From: Bacteroidota bacterium
GTDB lineage: Bacteria; Bacteroidota; Ignavibacteria; UBA10030; UBA6906
DNA length: 64,000 nucleotides
Direction of reading: 5' to 3'
Assembly (NCBI GenBank): GCA_030835135.1
Contig: JAUQWO010000051.1
Coordinates: 62,001 to 126,000 of the forward strand
This document shows positions 52,763 through 61,465 of the stretch, one piece after another. Every line of letters starts with the position of its first letter. Positions within the stretch are counted from its first letter, which is position 1. The notes under the pieces were generated by a model. That model worked only from the letters and a program-made list of their open reading frames with translations. It did not search any database and had not been told where the DNA came from. The position numbers and the translations under genes are program-made.

Positions 52763-55609
52763 CTATTTCAGCATCATGAGCCTGAGGGTGCCGACGAAAT
52801 CGCCCGCTTTCATTCTGCAGAAATAGTGCCCGGTGGAAACGACCCTCCCGGCGTCATTCGTTCCGTCCCATTCGATCTCATGTCTGCCCTGATCCGTCAC
52901 GTGATCGAACAGCGTTCTCACATGCACACCGAGGACATCGAACACTTCGATCGTGACCGGAGTTGTCGCCGGGACATCGAACACGACCGTCGTGGAGGGA
53001 TTGAATGGATTGGGATAGCTGCTCACCAGCGCAAAAGCACTGGGCAACACGCGGGTCGCTGCACCTGCCATGTCCACATCGCCAAGCAACGACGCATTCG
53101 CCATACAGGATGAGATCCTGAGGTCCCGCACCAGCGACGCCTGTGCAACCTCGATCTCGAACTTCAGATCCTTGAGATGTATCCCGGTGGGGTTGATGAG
53201 ACCGACCGTCCACTTCCCCGCGTCGGGATGATGCATGGCACAGACATATCCCGGGGGGAGATCCACAGGACGCACGATCCATTCCCCTTCATTCGCAGCC
53301 GGCACTTCAAAAGCCATCGTAAGCGCAAACACCTCTGCAGTCTCCTCCCCTGAGAGGGTGAGGCGGACGACCGGGCGCTCTCCCTGTCTTCCCGCAGCCG
53401 AAAGAGATGCGCTCAGCGCCTGCAGCGCCTGGACGACACTTCCGTCCTTCGCGGTCCCGGCAAAGCATGTCGCAACACCTCCCGGCGGCGGCAGACCGAT
53501 GGATCTCCGGAGTATCAATGCCGCGTCAAATGCTTGCACCTGCCCATTCAGATCCACATCGGCATTGAGCTTGCCCTGCGACGTCAGGGGTGCGACACCG
53601 ATCGCGTCTCTCAATGTCAACGCTGCGTCATAGGCCTGGATCGATCCGTTCGCATCCGCATCGCCACACTGAAAGCCGGAGATCGTCAGACGGCCGTTGA
53701 GGGTATCGGCAACCGGATCGCCCGCGTTGAAGAGGAACGAAGAGAATGTCAGGTCCGCTGTCTGTCCATCCGTGGCATTCGAATCGATATCCGCGGCAAG
53801 AATGACAAGAGCGCCGGAACCTGTCAGAGGTGTGGCACCAAAGCCACCGATAGTGATCTGCCCGGCCGTGTCGGAGTTCGCAATGACCGACCAGCCATTC
53901 TGGTCAGACAGCGTTCCGGTGGTGATCAGGGCGTTCTGTACCGCCACGATCGCCTGCGGGGTATCGAATTTCACGGTGAACTGATACGAGATCACACCCT
54001 TTCCTGTCAGGTCCCCGACATGCACGGGGATCTCAATGCTCATCCCTTTGCGCACAGTACGACTGGGAAGGGTCACGGGCACGGCATTCGTTTGCGCAGA
54101 CGTCAGGTTACGATGAACGGATATCCCATACGTGCCGTTGTACAACGCGGCGGTGCTCAGGTCGGGCCTGCCGTCCCTGTCGAGATCGCCGATGCTCAGA
54201 TCGTACGTCCCCTCACCGAGCGTTGGGATGTCAACGCGCGGAGAGAATGACAGGACGCCGTCTGAACTGGCGTTGCAGAAGATCGAAACCATCGATGCCG
54301 CGCCATGATCCACCGGTGCAGCGATATCCAACTGCCCGTCTCCATTCACATCGGCGAGTTCAACCTTCCAGGCGCCATTGATCAGGTCGGGAAGGACCAG
54401 CGGCTCGGCGAACGACACGGAGTCGGGAACGCTGACGTTCAGGAAGACGGAGATCTGTTTCGGCACTCCATCGGCCCCGGCGCCGGTGGTCACCGTCACA
54501 TCCGGCTTTCCATCGCCATCCATGTCCCCCGCGGCGATGCCCATGGGTGCAAAACCAGTTTGAAAATTCATCGCAGGTGCGAATTCGATCATTCCCGGCG
54601 TGGAGAGGTTTCGAAAGACCGTCACATACCCACCAGAAGAACGAAGGGCTGCAACGATGTCCTGTTTCATGTCACCATCGATGTCGGCGAGCGTCACGGC
54701 CATATAGCCACCTGGCAGGTCCACCTTCGGCGCGAACGATATGTCCCCCCCGGTTCCCGTGCCGCGGAAGACACTGATCGAAGTCCCCGACACCAACACG
54801 TCGGGCTTCCCGTCACGGTCCAGGTCGCCGATCGCGATCCCCTGAGGGGCCCCCGTCGCATAGAAGTCCGTTCGTTCAAAGTCAATGGATTGTTGTCCAC
54901 TGACATTCTTCAATACGCACAGCGTCCCCTCGGTATTGGCAATGGCAGCGAGGTCCAACTTGCCGTCGCCGTTCAGGTCCGCGGTCTTGACGCAATATGG
55001 CCTGACGCCAACGCTTGCCGACAGGAATCCGAGAAATGAATCGGCGGTAAGATCGCCCGGTGTACTGTTGTTCCAGAGGATCGAAACGGTGTTGTTATTA
55101 TTGGGCTCGATCAGGTCCAGTCGCCCATCGAAGTCAAGATCAGCAACGGTCCCCCACCGATAGTGCTGACCTGCTGCCAATCCGGTATAACCGGAAAAAC
55201 TCAGATCCTGATTGTCCGGAGATCCATCGAATGTCGGCATGAATGAATATTGTGAATATGCCGTGAGGCCATTCACGAGGACCGATACCGGTGCATACGT
55301 TGCACCGTACGGGATGGTCACCTGCAATGACGTGCTGGTTGCAGCGGCTACTCCCGCGCGCATGCCGCCGAAGTACACGATGTTCGAGACAGGTGTGGTC
55401 GAGAATCCCGTCCCATTGATCGTGACCAGCGTGCCGGGCTTTCCTTTGAGGGGAGACACTGAAGATATCACGGGGGGCGTGGTGAGCTGCACCCCGGCCA
55501 CGGAGGCTCCCTGCGGGATTTCCGCGGTAGCATCATTGACGGACGCGAACACCGCACACAACGAGAGCGGGAGGACGAACAACATGAAGGTGATGGTATT
55601 CCGTTTCAT
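52763..55609 (-). CDS. Large secreted FG-GAP/VCBS protein with IPT, cohesin-like, dockerin-like and T9SS sorting domains
   Basis: A 948-residue modular exoprotein. Order: signal peptide (~1-30), IPT/TIG domain (~45-120, VISSVSPLKGKPGTLVTING), FG-GAP repeats (~130-520, recurrent DLNGDGKLD, DLDRDGKPD, DIDGDMKQD calcium loops), a cohesin-like beta-sandwich (~525-640), two EF-hand-like dockerin repeats (~646-707, DADANGSIQAYDAAL and DVDLNGQVQAFDAAL), a further beta domain and a T9SS sorting domain (~865-948, SYPNPFNPST). It is exported across both membranes and anchored or released. An 18-base region around its start codon is identical to that of the LamG gene. Confidence 0.88.
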   Translation of the reverse strand: MKRNTITFMLFVLPLSLCAVFASVNDATAEIPQGASVAGVQLTTPPVISSVSPLKGKPGTLVTINGTGFSTTPVSNIVYFGGMRAGVAAATSTSLQVTIPYGATYAPVSVLVNGLTAYSQYSFMPTFDGSPDNQDLSFSGYTGLAAGQHYRWGTVADLDFDGRLDLIEPNNNNTVSILWNNSTPGDLTADSFLGFLSASVGVRPYCVKTADLNGDGKLDLAAIANTEGTLCVLKNVSGQQSIDFERTDFYATGAPQGIAIGDLDRDGKPDVLVSGTSISVFRGTGTGGDISFAPKVDLPGGYMAVTLADIDGDMKQDIVAALRSSGGYVTVFRNLSTPGMIEFAPAMNFQTGFAPMGIAAGDMDGDGKPDVTVTTGAGADGVPKQISVFLNVSVPDSVSFAEPLVLPDLINGAWKVELADVNGDGQLDIAAPVDHGAASMVSIFCNASSDGVLSFSPRVDIPTLGEGTYDLSIGDLDRDGRPDLSTAALYNGTYGISVHRNLTSAQTNAVPVTLPSRTVRKGMSIEIPVHVGDLTGKGVISYQFTVKFDTPQAIVAVQNALITTGTLSDQNGWSVIANSDTAGQITIGGFGATPLTGSGALVILAADIDSNATDGQTADLTFSSFLFNAGDPVADTLNGRLTISGFQCGDADANGSIQAYDAALTLRDAIGVAPLTSQGKLNADVDLNGQVQAFDAALILRRSIGLPPPGGVATCFAGTAKDGSVVQALQALSASLSAAGRQGERPVVRLTLSGEETAEVFALTMAFEVPAANEGEWIVRPVDLPPGYVCAMHHPDAGKWTVGLINPTGIHLKDLKFEIEVAQASLVRDLRISSCMANASLLGDVDMAGAATRVLPSAFALVSSYPNPFNPSTTVVFDVPATTPVTIEVFDVLGVHVRTLFDHVTDQGRHEIEWDGTNDAGRVVSTGHYFCRMKAGDFVGTLRLMMLK

Positions 55610-55775
55610 TGGTATCCCCTGCTGGACTGGTTGGAAGGAAGGAGTGAGGGGGAGGAGCGGTGTGATCTGAAGAGGCGTTACTGCGATGGATCAACAGCGC
55701 ACAGTGCGGATCGAAGGTCACGAATCCGTCGCCCACCCGACTTCTTCGCCTGCAATGAACATGAACTTCATTGTA

Positions 55776-55804
55776 AAGATACCCATGGGTTCACTGAGAG
55801 TCAA
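55776..55804 (-). promoter_or_regulatory. Consensus promoter of the large T9SS gene
   Basis: On the minus strand TTGACT (55804-55799) and TATCTT (55781-55776) are 17 bases apart. The spacer carries the palindrome ACCCATGGGT (55781-55790) touching the -10. The leader to the start codon is about 160 bases with no ORF. In the 378-base gap 55610-55987 the only other item is the small peptide gene at 55821-55895. Confidence 0.8.
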
Positions 55805-55820
55805 GTTATCGTTTGCATCT

Positions 55821-55895
55821 TCACCCTCTCCCCAACACCCAGACGATCAGGATACAGACGGACACCACTACCAGCCACTTTGGGAGATTTTTCAT
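55821..55895 (-). CDS. 24-residue single-span membrane peptide
   Basis: A 25-codon frame with a strong Shine-Dalgarno (AAAGGGG on the minus strand, 55908-55902, six bases before ATG). The product MKNLPKWLVVVSVCILIVWVLGRG has two basic residues, then one hydrophobic helix, then Arg, a typical small membrane peptide. Its hydrophobic end (LIVWVLGRG) recalls other short bacterial membrane proteins, but I cannot name a family. It lies 92 bases downstream of the MFS gene on the same strand and may be co-transcribed. Confidence 0.5.
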   Translation of the reverse strand: MKNLPKWLVVVSVCILIVWVLGRG

Positions 55896-55987
55896 CGGAT
55901 TCCCCTTTCACAGATGACACGCACATCTCTGTATCGTCGCATTTCCCTACAGGTGCGGAGAACACAACGATGCACCCCCCAAGAATA

Positions 55988-57148
55988 TCAAACACCACGG
56001 AAAAATGCTGTGCGCCCGAACACGACCGCGGTACACACAACACACACACCGATGACAGCAAGCGGTGCGAGGAATCCGCCGCCGGCGTCGAACCACGCAC
56101 CGCTGAGCGTGGCCGCCGGTGCGGCGATCATGTTCGCGGAGAATAGCAGCCCGTAGACCTGTCCGACCTGTGCCGCGCCCCAGATCCGGACGACCATCGC
56201 TGCGTACAGAACGAGGACGCCACCGTAATGCAATCCGACGAGCGCAGCGAATGCAAGGTAGCCAGCATCGCCGCGCAGCCAGAGTCCGGCCGAGAGCAAC
56301 AGCACGGCCTGCCCGGCAAGGTTCATCAGGATCACCGTCCGCGATGGCAGGCGGTCGAAGACGTAACCCCACAACGGGCGCCCCGCTGCATTTGCCACCG
56401 CAAAAACACCGACAGCGATCAAACCGGCACCGGAGCCCCCCACCACGGACAGGTCGCGCATGTTCGCATTCACCGCGAACCCCGCAGCGAGACCCATGAC
56501 CATGCACAGATACAGGACGAGGAATTCCGGACGTCGCACGATCCTCATCGCGGCCAACGGCGCCTCGGCGGTGGGCGCACTTCCCGGCGGGTATACCATC
56601 AACCAGCCCGCCGGTACGCTCACGGCCAGGAAGACGATGCCAAGAATGCGGAAGACCTCGAAGGGTCCGATGCCTCCACCGATCAACGCGCCCGCGACCT
56701 GACTGACCAGCAGCGCGCCACCGCCGAAGCCGGCCACCGCAAATCCTGTCACCGCGCCGCGTGACGCGGGGAACCACCGCACCAGCACGGCAATGGGAAC
56801 GACGTACACGAACCCCACACCCATACCCGCGAGGATACCGATCCCCATGACCGTCCAGGCGTATGACAGACCTCCCATCGAGGCAACGAGCCACCCGGCA
56901 CCGAAGACGCCACCGCCGGTCATTGCACACACCCGCGGACCGAATCGGTGCAGGAGCCGGCCGGCGAAGAGCATCGTCAGGGGAAAGCAGAAATAGAAGA
57001 ACGTGAACGGCAGCTGGGCGACCGTCTGGGTGAGTCCGGCGGCAAGACGCAGCGGGCCAACGAACACGGACCACGCATAGATGGCGCCGAGGCATACCTG
57101 AAGAAGGAGCGATGCGGTCAGGGCGTAGTATCGGTAGCGGGAGGTCAT
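55988..57148 (-). CDS. Major facilitator superfamily transporter, oxalate/formate antiporter (OFA)-like
   Basis: A 386-residue protein with 12 predicted helices. The first helix (CLGAIYAWSVFVGPL) and the GVGFVYVVPIAVLVRWFPASRGAVTGFAVAGFG loop between helices 4 and 5 are the hallmarks of the OFA family (monocarboxylate/oxalate-formate exchangers). The substrate is unknown. No oxalate or formate metabolic gene is near. It starts 39 bases after the L,D-transpeptidase stop in the same orientation. Confidence 0.87.
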   Translation of the reverse strand: MTSRYRYYALTASLLLQVCLGAIYAWSVFVGPLRLAAGLTQTVAQLPFTFFYFCFPLTMLFAGRLLHRFGPRVCAMTGGGVFGAGWLVASMGGLSYAWTVMGIGILAGMGVGFVYVVPIAVLVRWFPASRGAVTGFAVAGFGGGALLVSQVAGALIGGGIGPFEVFRILGIVFLAVSVPAGWLMVYPPGSAPTAEAPLAAMRIVRRPEFLVLYLCMVMGLAAGFAVNANMRDLSVVGGSGAGLIAVGVFAVANAAGRPLWGYVFDRLPSRTVILMNLAGQAVLLLSAGLWLRGDAGYLAFAALVGLHYGGVLVLYAAMVVRIWGAAQVGQVYGLLFSANMIAAPAATLSGAWFDAGGGFLAPLAVIGVCVVCTAVVFGRTAFFRGV

Positions 57149-57186
57149 GAGATCATCTGTTCGTGCACGGCGGTGCGTTCGGACAT

Positions 57187-57960
57187 TCAGCGTCCCTGCA
57201 CGAGATACGACCCATCACTGTCGACGGTGATCATGGGCAGCTCCCTGGTCCGCTGGAAGTATTCGAACCCGGGCTGCAGCATGTTCCAGAAGGATATCAG
57301 CGTGGCATCCTCCCCCTGTGCCGCGGCAAGATACTCCATCCCTTCCTTGTCCATGCGGCAGGGGAACACGTGCACGGGGATCCGTTCCATCCCTGCCGCG
57401 TGCACCTGGACGGCAAGCCAGTACACTTCTCGGATGCACTCGTCGCGGATGGGGATGCACCCGATGGTCACGCAATCGCCGTGGATCATGATGTCGCCGC
57501 CCGGTTTCTTCCTGTCGCTCAGGATGGCGTCCGAAGCGTTCGGATAGTTGATACCCAGCGAGAGGTGGTAGTCGCTGACCGGGTTGAAGATGTTGATATG
57601 GTAGAACCCTTCCGGCACCTGCAGGTCGCCTTCGCGGCGTTTCGGTCCGGGCACCCCCGACCGTTCGCAGATGGGATAATCCGTGAGCAGCACGAACGGT
57701 CCCGTGACGATGTCGCGCGCCCACACTTCCAGAAGACCTTCACGCTTGAATGCGCGGAGGAAGATCTCCCGGGGTGGATAGTGGAGCGAGCGGGCGGTAC
57801 AGTACGTCCGGAGGACGGAGTCCGTCTCCTGTTTCGCCGCGCGCACACGCGGATACCGGAGCTGCTCCTCCAGGAAGTCGCCGGCATGCGACGTGTAGCC
57901 GATAAGCAGGACTGCCGTGGTTGCCAGGATGAGCCGCACAGAGCGGGGGGCAGGGGACAT
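57187..57960 (-). CDS. L,D-transpeptidase-type catalytic domain protein (YafK-like)
   Basis: A 257-residue exported protein. A signal peptide (VRLILATTAVLLIGYTSHAG) is followed by the YkuD-type domain with HGDCVTIGCIPI, where the Cys of GCIPI is the nucleophile and the earlier His its partner. YafK-type members (DpaA) cleave or form links between peptidoglycan and lipoprotein. The ATG at 57960 has AAGGAG 5 bases upstream; a longer frame to 58098 lacks family similarity. The 244-base stretch from 57961 to 58204 holds no other gene. Confidence 0.9.
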   Translation of the reverse strand: MSPAPRSVRLILATTAVLLIGYTSHAGDFLEEQLRYPRVRAAKQETDSVLRTYCTARSLHYPPREIFLRAFKREGLLEVWARDIVTGPFVLLTDYPICERSGVPGPKRREGDLQVPEGFYHINIFNPVSDYHLSLGINYPNASDAILSDRKKPGGDIMIHGDCVTIGCIPIRDECIREVYWLAVQVHAAGMERIPVHVFPCRMDKEGMEYLAAAQGEDATLISFWNMLQPGFEYFQRTRELPMITVDSDGSYLVQGR

Positions 57961-58204
57961 GCACTCTCCTTCAGGATGGTTGCCGCAGTGCGCCCCGTAC
58001 CGGCGCACCGTGCACTGTAAGTACGGAGATTTTTCCCGCGGTGCAAGTGCCCTGCTCTGGCACCATGCCGGATGACTGTCCTTCTGTTGATCTGTCACTC
58101 CCCCGGAGACATTTCACGCCATTGTGATACGGCGTTAGCGGAGATACTGTGGTCGCACACCCCGGACCCGTTCCCCACACCAGGGCGTCGGTACAAGAGT
58201 GCGG

Positions 58205-61200
58205 TTATCGTCCGCAATGCAGGATCCCGTCCTGTGCGGCCTTCACCCAGTACGCTTCCGTAGGCAGAAGGATATCCGCCGGCGTGAACCGGACGGTGAA
58301 CCCGTAGAACCGGGAGGCAATGATGCCAGGCGGGGTCGTCGTGATCCCGTCGACGTGAACCGGCACATGGAACGGCGCGATCAGGTTCCACCCTGCCTGC
58401 AGCGGGATATCGTGCACCGCGGCCGTGTCCCCGCACATCTGCTCGGTCCTTTGGACCACATCGTTGCACCAGTATCCCCGTCCACATGTCAGGGTATCCG
58501 CAGCACGCAACGCGCCGTCGTACCCCATGGCCAGTGGCGCCGGGAAAGAAAACAGATCTCCCGCCCGCATCGATGCCGCATGGACCGGCACCGAACGCAT
58601 CGACCATCCCGGCCTCCGCACGAATCCCGTACACAGCGTATCAGCGGCCGTCAGGTACCGCACGATCCGCCGCATCACTTCCGCACGCATCGCCACACTG
58701 TCGATCGCCTCGAATCCGAACGAAAAGTACACCACCCTGCGTGCATCGAGGGTGTACGCAAGCGCGCCGATGAGGGGAGTTCCGGTTATCACGTGCATGA
58801 CGGGACGGAAAGGATCCACCCGCTGCGAACGTGCCGCCAGTTCCGGGTCGGGAACGACGTCATCGTACTGCATCAGCGGGACCGCCGGCGGCAGCGGGAC
58901 CACGGCAGAAGGAAAGACCTGATCGTCCGCGCCGTCGCCACCACCGATCCTGTAATGCGAATGGCGGAGGAATCCTGCATCGGTTCCTCCCAGCGCGAAC
59001 ACGCCTGAGCCATCCAGCGCCAGCTCCGCACGGAGATACGTGGCATAGAAGTGGCGGTCGCTCTCACCGCCCCGTACGGTGAGCGCATACCCGATATCCT
59101 GCCCGGTGATGAACAGCCGCCCCCCGGCATCCAGGAACGCCGCCAGGGCCAACTGCTCTGCCGATGTGAGGGGCGAGGTGTAGTCGCTCCCGCAGAACCA
59201 GATCACTCCGCCGTCGCCCCGGAGATATTGCGCGAGCACCTCCGGCGTCACCGCACCCACGGCGATGGTATGCCACACATCGCACGATCCACCGGCCGCT
59301 GCGAGCGCGTCCATGAAGTACGATTCGAACGGCATGCCGGCATCGTCATCCACGAGAAGCCACGGATTCCCCGCAAGGAAGACCTCCACGGAGGCCGGTC
59401 CGGCCGGCGCACTCCGCCATCCATCCGACCACGTTGCGGTGAGGATGTAGGTGTGCTTCCCCACACCCGGCATGCGGTCGGTGAAGATACCGATCCCGGG
59501 CGCGACGCTGTCGATGCAGATGCCATCGCGGGTGACCAGCACACACCGGAGCGCGCGTACGGGGTCAGCCGGGGGATCATTCCATTGGATCACCGCATCC
59601 GCGCCCGATTGCCGCACGGCAACGACCGCGGGGGGTTGCGGCTGCGGAAGATCGCCATAGAGGGCGCGCCAGACATCGAGCCGCCCATGACCCCAAAGGG
59701 CATTCGGGACCTGTCCCGTCCCCGCGTCCGAGCGTGCGGCGCCAAGCAATCGCTCCTTCACCTGCGCGGGTGTGAGCGTGGGGTCGTTCTCGAGCAGCAA
59801 CGCGGCGGCGCCGGCGACATGCGGGGCTGCCATACTCGTGCCGCTCATGCCGCGGAAGTTGCTGCCGGGTACCGTGGACGTGACGTTACCGCCCGGGGCA
59901 ACGATGTCGGGCTTCCATGCGCCGTCCCGTGCCGGACCGTGTGCGCTGAAGACCGACAACGCGCCGGTGTCATCGTTGTCGCACGATCCCACCGTGATCG
60001 CACCGTCTGCGCCGCCGGGCATCCCGATCGTGCACGTTTCATCGCGGTGGTCCAGGAACGCCACCTCGAAGTTGCGCTCCCACCAGAGATCGATCCGTCC
60101 GCCTTCGGGCAACGCACCATCCCCCGCCGCTTCGAGCCTGAACACCAGCACGATATCAGACACCGTCACCGGTACGGCGGGCAGCAGACTGCACCGGATG
60201 ACGTTGTCGCCGTTCAATGGCGAGTGGACCATGCTCGTCACTGCAACGTCGAGCGAATCGAAGGAGAGGAAAGCGGTGCCGCCGGGTACGACGGATGGCG
60301 GGAAGGACGCATCGCTCTCTTTCCTGCAGGAGATGCTGATGCGGTCGCCCCCGCTGTACCAGGCCTCCATCGGGATCGCGGCGCTGTCGTTGGGGAACAC
60401 CGTGTGGAACGCACACCGTATCTCCACCGCTCCTCCGGGAGGGATCACGGCGCTCGCATGCCGCGCGGACGAACCCTCATTCCCGGCTGCCAGACAGAGA
60501 ACACTGCCCGCACGGACGTCGGCGTCGATGGCCTGTTCGAACAACGAGGTGCCATCGTGCGGACCCAGGTTGGTGCCCTGACTGGTATTGATGACGTGCC
60601 TCTTCCCGAGTGCCGTCGCCTTTGCGCGTATGTAGTCATACCCATCCAGCGTGCCAACGGTCGTGAGGCCGCCCGACCAGAGATCATCGGGCCTGTTGCA
60701 TACCATGATGATGTCCGCCTCCGGCGCCATGCCAATGAACGTGCCCCCCGTCCGGCCATTCCCCGCGGCGATCCCCGCCACATGCGTGCCATGTTCCGCG
60801 AGGTCGTACATCCACCAGCGCCGGCTGTTGATGTCCGACGAATCGTGTTCCGCACCGTATGACCACCCTGGTGGTGGGTTCCCGCTCCCCTGCTGGTCCC
60901 ACACCGACAGGATGCGCGTGCGGCCGTCAATCGTGCGGAATGACGGATGTGGTGTATGGATGCCGCTGTCGGTGAATCCGATGATGACGCCCTTGCCGGT
61001 GAGGCGGCGTGTGACATCCGTCTGCGCATGCAGCACATGCGCGCCTGTGGATGGCACGCTGCGGTTCAGCGATGGCCGGAGGGTGCGTGCCCCCTCGATG
61101 GCACGGATCCCCGGTTGCACAGAGAGCATGCGGAGCGCATCGACGGGAACTACCGCCGTGCGTATCGATCCATGCCGCGAGCCGACGCGTCCTCCTGCGC

Positions 61201-61462
61201 CCAGCACCGCGGCCTCCACGCGTCCGTCGCCGGCGATCAGGACCCCGACCGTATCCTCCGCTGCGGGCGATGCGCCGAAGGATGCGGGCGCGTTCATGCG
61301 TGGCGCGAGATGCGCGCGCAGCGGATCGGTACGAAGTGCGAGCATCTGTTCGAGCGCCGGATCCAGCGTGGAGGAGCCCGCCGGTGCTTGCGTCGCGTGT
61401 TGCTGCCCGGTGGCTCCCATCACGAACGCGAGCCAGAGGGTCAGTATCCCCCGCAGTTTCAT
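58205..61462 (-). CDS. Secreted subtilisin-like serine protease (S8)
   Basis: A 1085-residue exoprotease with a signal peptide (LTLWLAFVMGATG). The catalytic triad is Asp ~165 (GFTDSGIHTPH), His ~224 (EHGTHVAG), Ser ~543 (SGTSMAAPHVAG), with the oxyanion Asn in AAGNEGS (~328). About 150 residues of beta-rich sequence are inserted between the Asn and Ser motifs, as in large S8 proteases. After it comes a long C-terminal region (~600-1085) with a Fn3-like part, a Rossmann-like part (MPFESYFMDALAAAGG ...) and a terminal GWNLI/YWVK domain. It has no T9SS sorting motif, so the export route past the outer membrane is unclear. It starts 3 bases after the upstream stop. Confidence 0.9.
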   Translation of the reverse strand: MKLRGILTLWLAFVMGATGQQHATQAPAGSSTLDPALEQMLALRTDPLRAHLAPRMNAPASFGASPAAEDTVGVLIAGDGRVEAAVLGAGGRVGSRHGSIRTAVVPVDALRMLSVQPGIRAIEGARTLRPSLNRSVPSTGAHVLHAQTDVTRRLTGKGVIIGFTDSGIHTPHPSFRTIDGRTRILSVWDQQGSGNPPPGWSYGAEHDSSDINSRRWWMYDLAEHGTHVAGIAAGNGRTGGTFIGMAPEADIIMVCNRPDDLWSGGLTTVGTLDGYDYIRAKATALGKRHVINTSQGTNLGPHDGTSLFEQAIDADVRAGSVLCLAAGNEGSSARHASAVIPPGGAVEIRCAFHTVFPNDSAAIPMEAWYSGGDRISISCRKESDASFPPSVVPGGTAFLSFDSLDVAVTSMVHSPLNGDNVIRCSLLPAVPVTVSDIVLVFRLEAAGDGALPEGGRIDLWWERNFEVAFLDHRDETCTIGMPGGADGAITVGSCDNDDTGALSVFSAHGPARDGAWKPDIVAPGGNVTSTVPGSNFRGMSGTSMAAPHVAGAAALLLENDPTLTPAQVKERLLGAARSDAGTGQVPNALWGHGRLDVWRALYGDLPQPQPPAVVAVRQSGADAVIQWNDPPADPVRALRCVLVTRDGICIDSVAPGIGIFTDRMPGVGKHTYILTATWSDGWRSAPAGPASVEVFLAGNPWLLVDDDAGMPFESYFMDALAAAGGSCDVWHTIAVGAVTPEVLAQYLRGDGGVIWFCGSDYTSPLTSAEQLALAAFLDAGGRLFITGQDIGYALTVRGGESDRHFYATYLRAELALDGSGVFALGGTDAGFLRHSHYRIGGGDGADDQVFPSAVVPLPPAVPLMQYDDVVPDPELAARSQRVDPFRPVMHVITGTPLIGALAYTLDARRVVYFSFGFEAIDSVAMRAEVMRRIVRYLTAADTLCTGFVRRPGWSMRSVPVHAASMRAGDLFSFPAPLAMGYDGALRAADTLTCGRGYWCNDVVQRTEQMCGDTAAVHDIPLQAGWNLIAPFHVPVHVDGITTTPPGIIASRFYGFTVRFTPADILLPTEAYWVKAAQDGILHCGR

Positions 61463-61465
61463 CCG

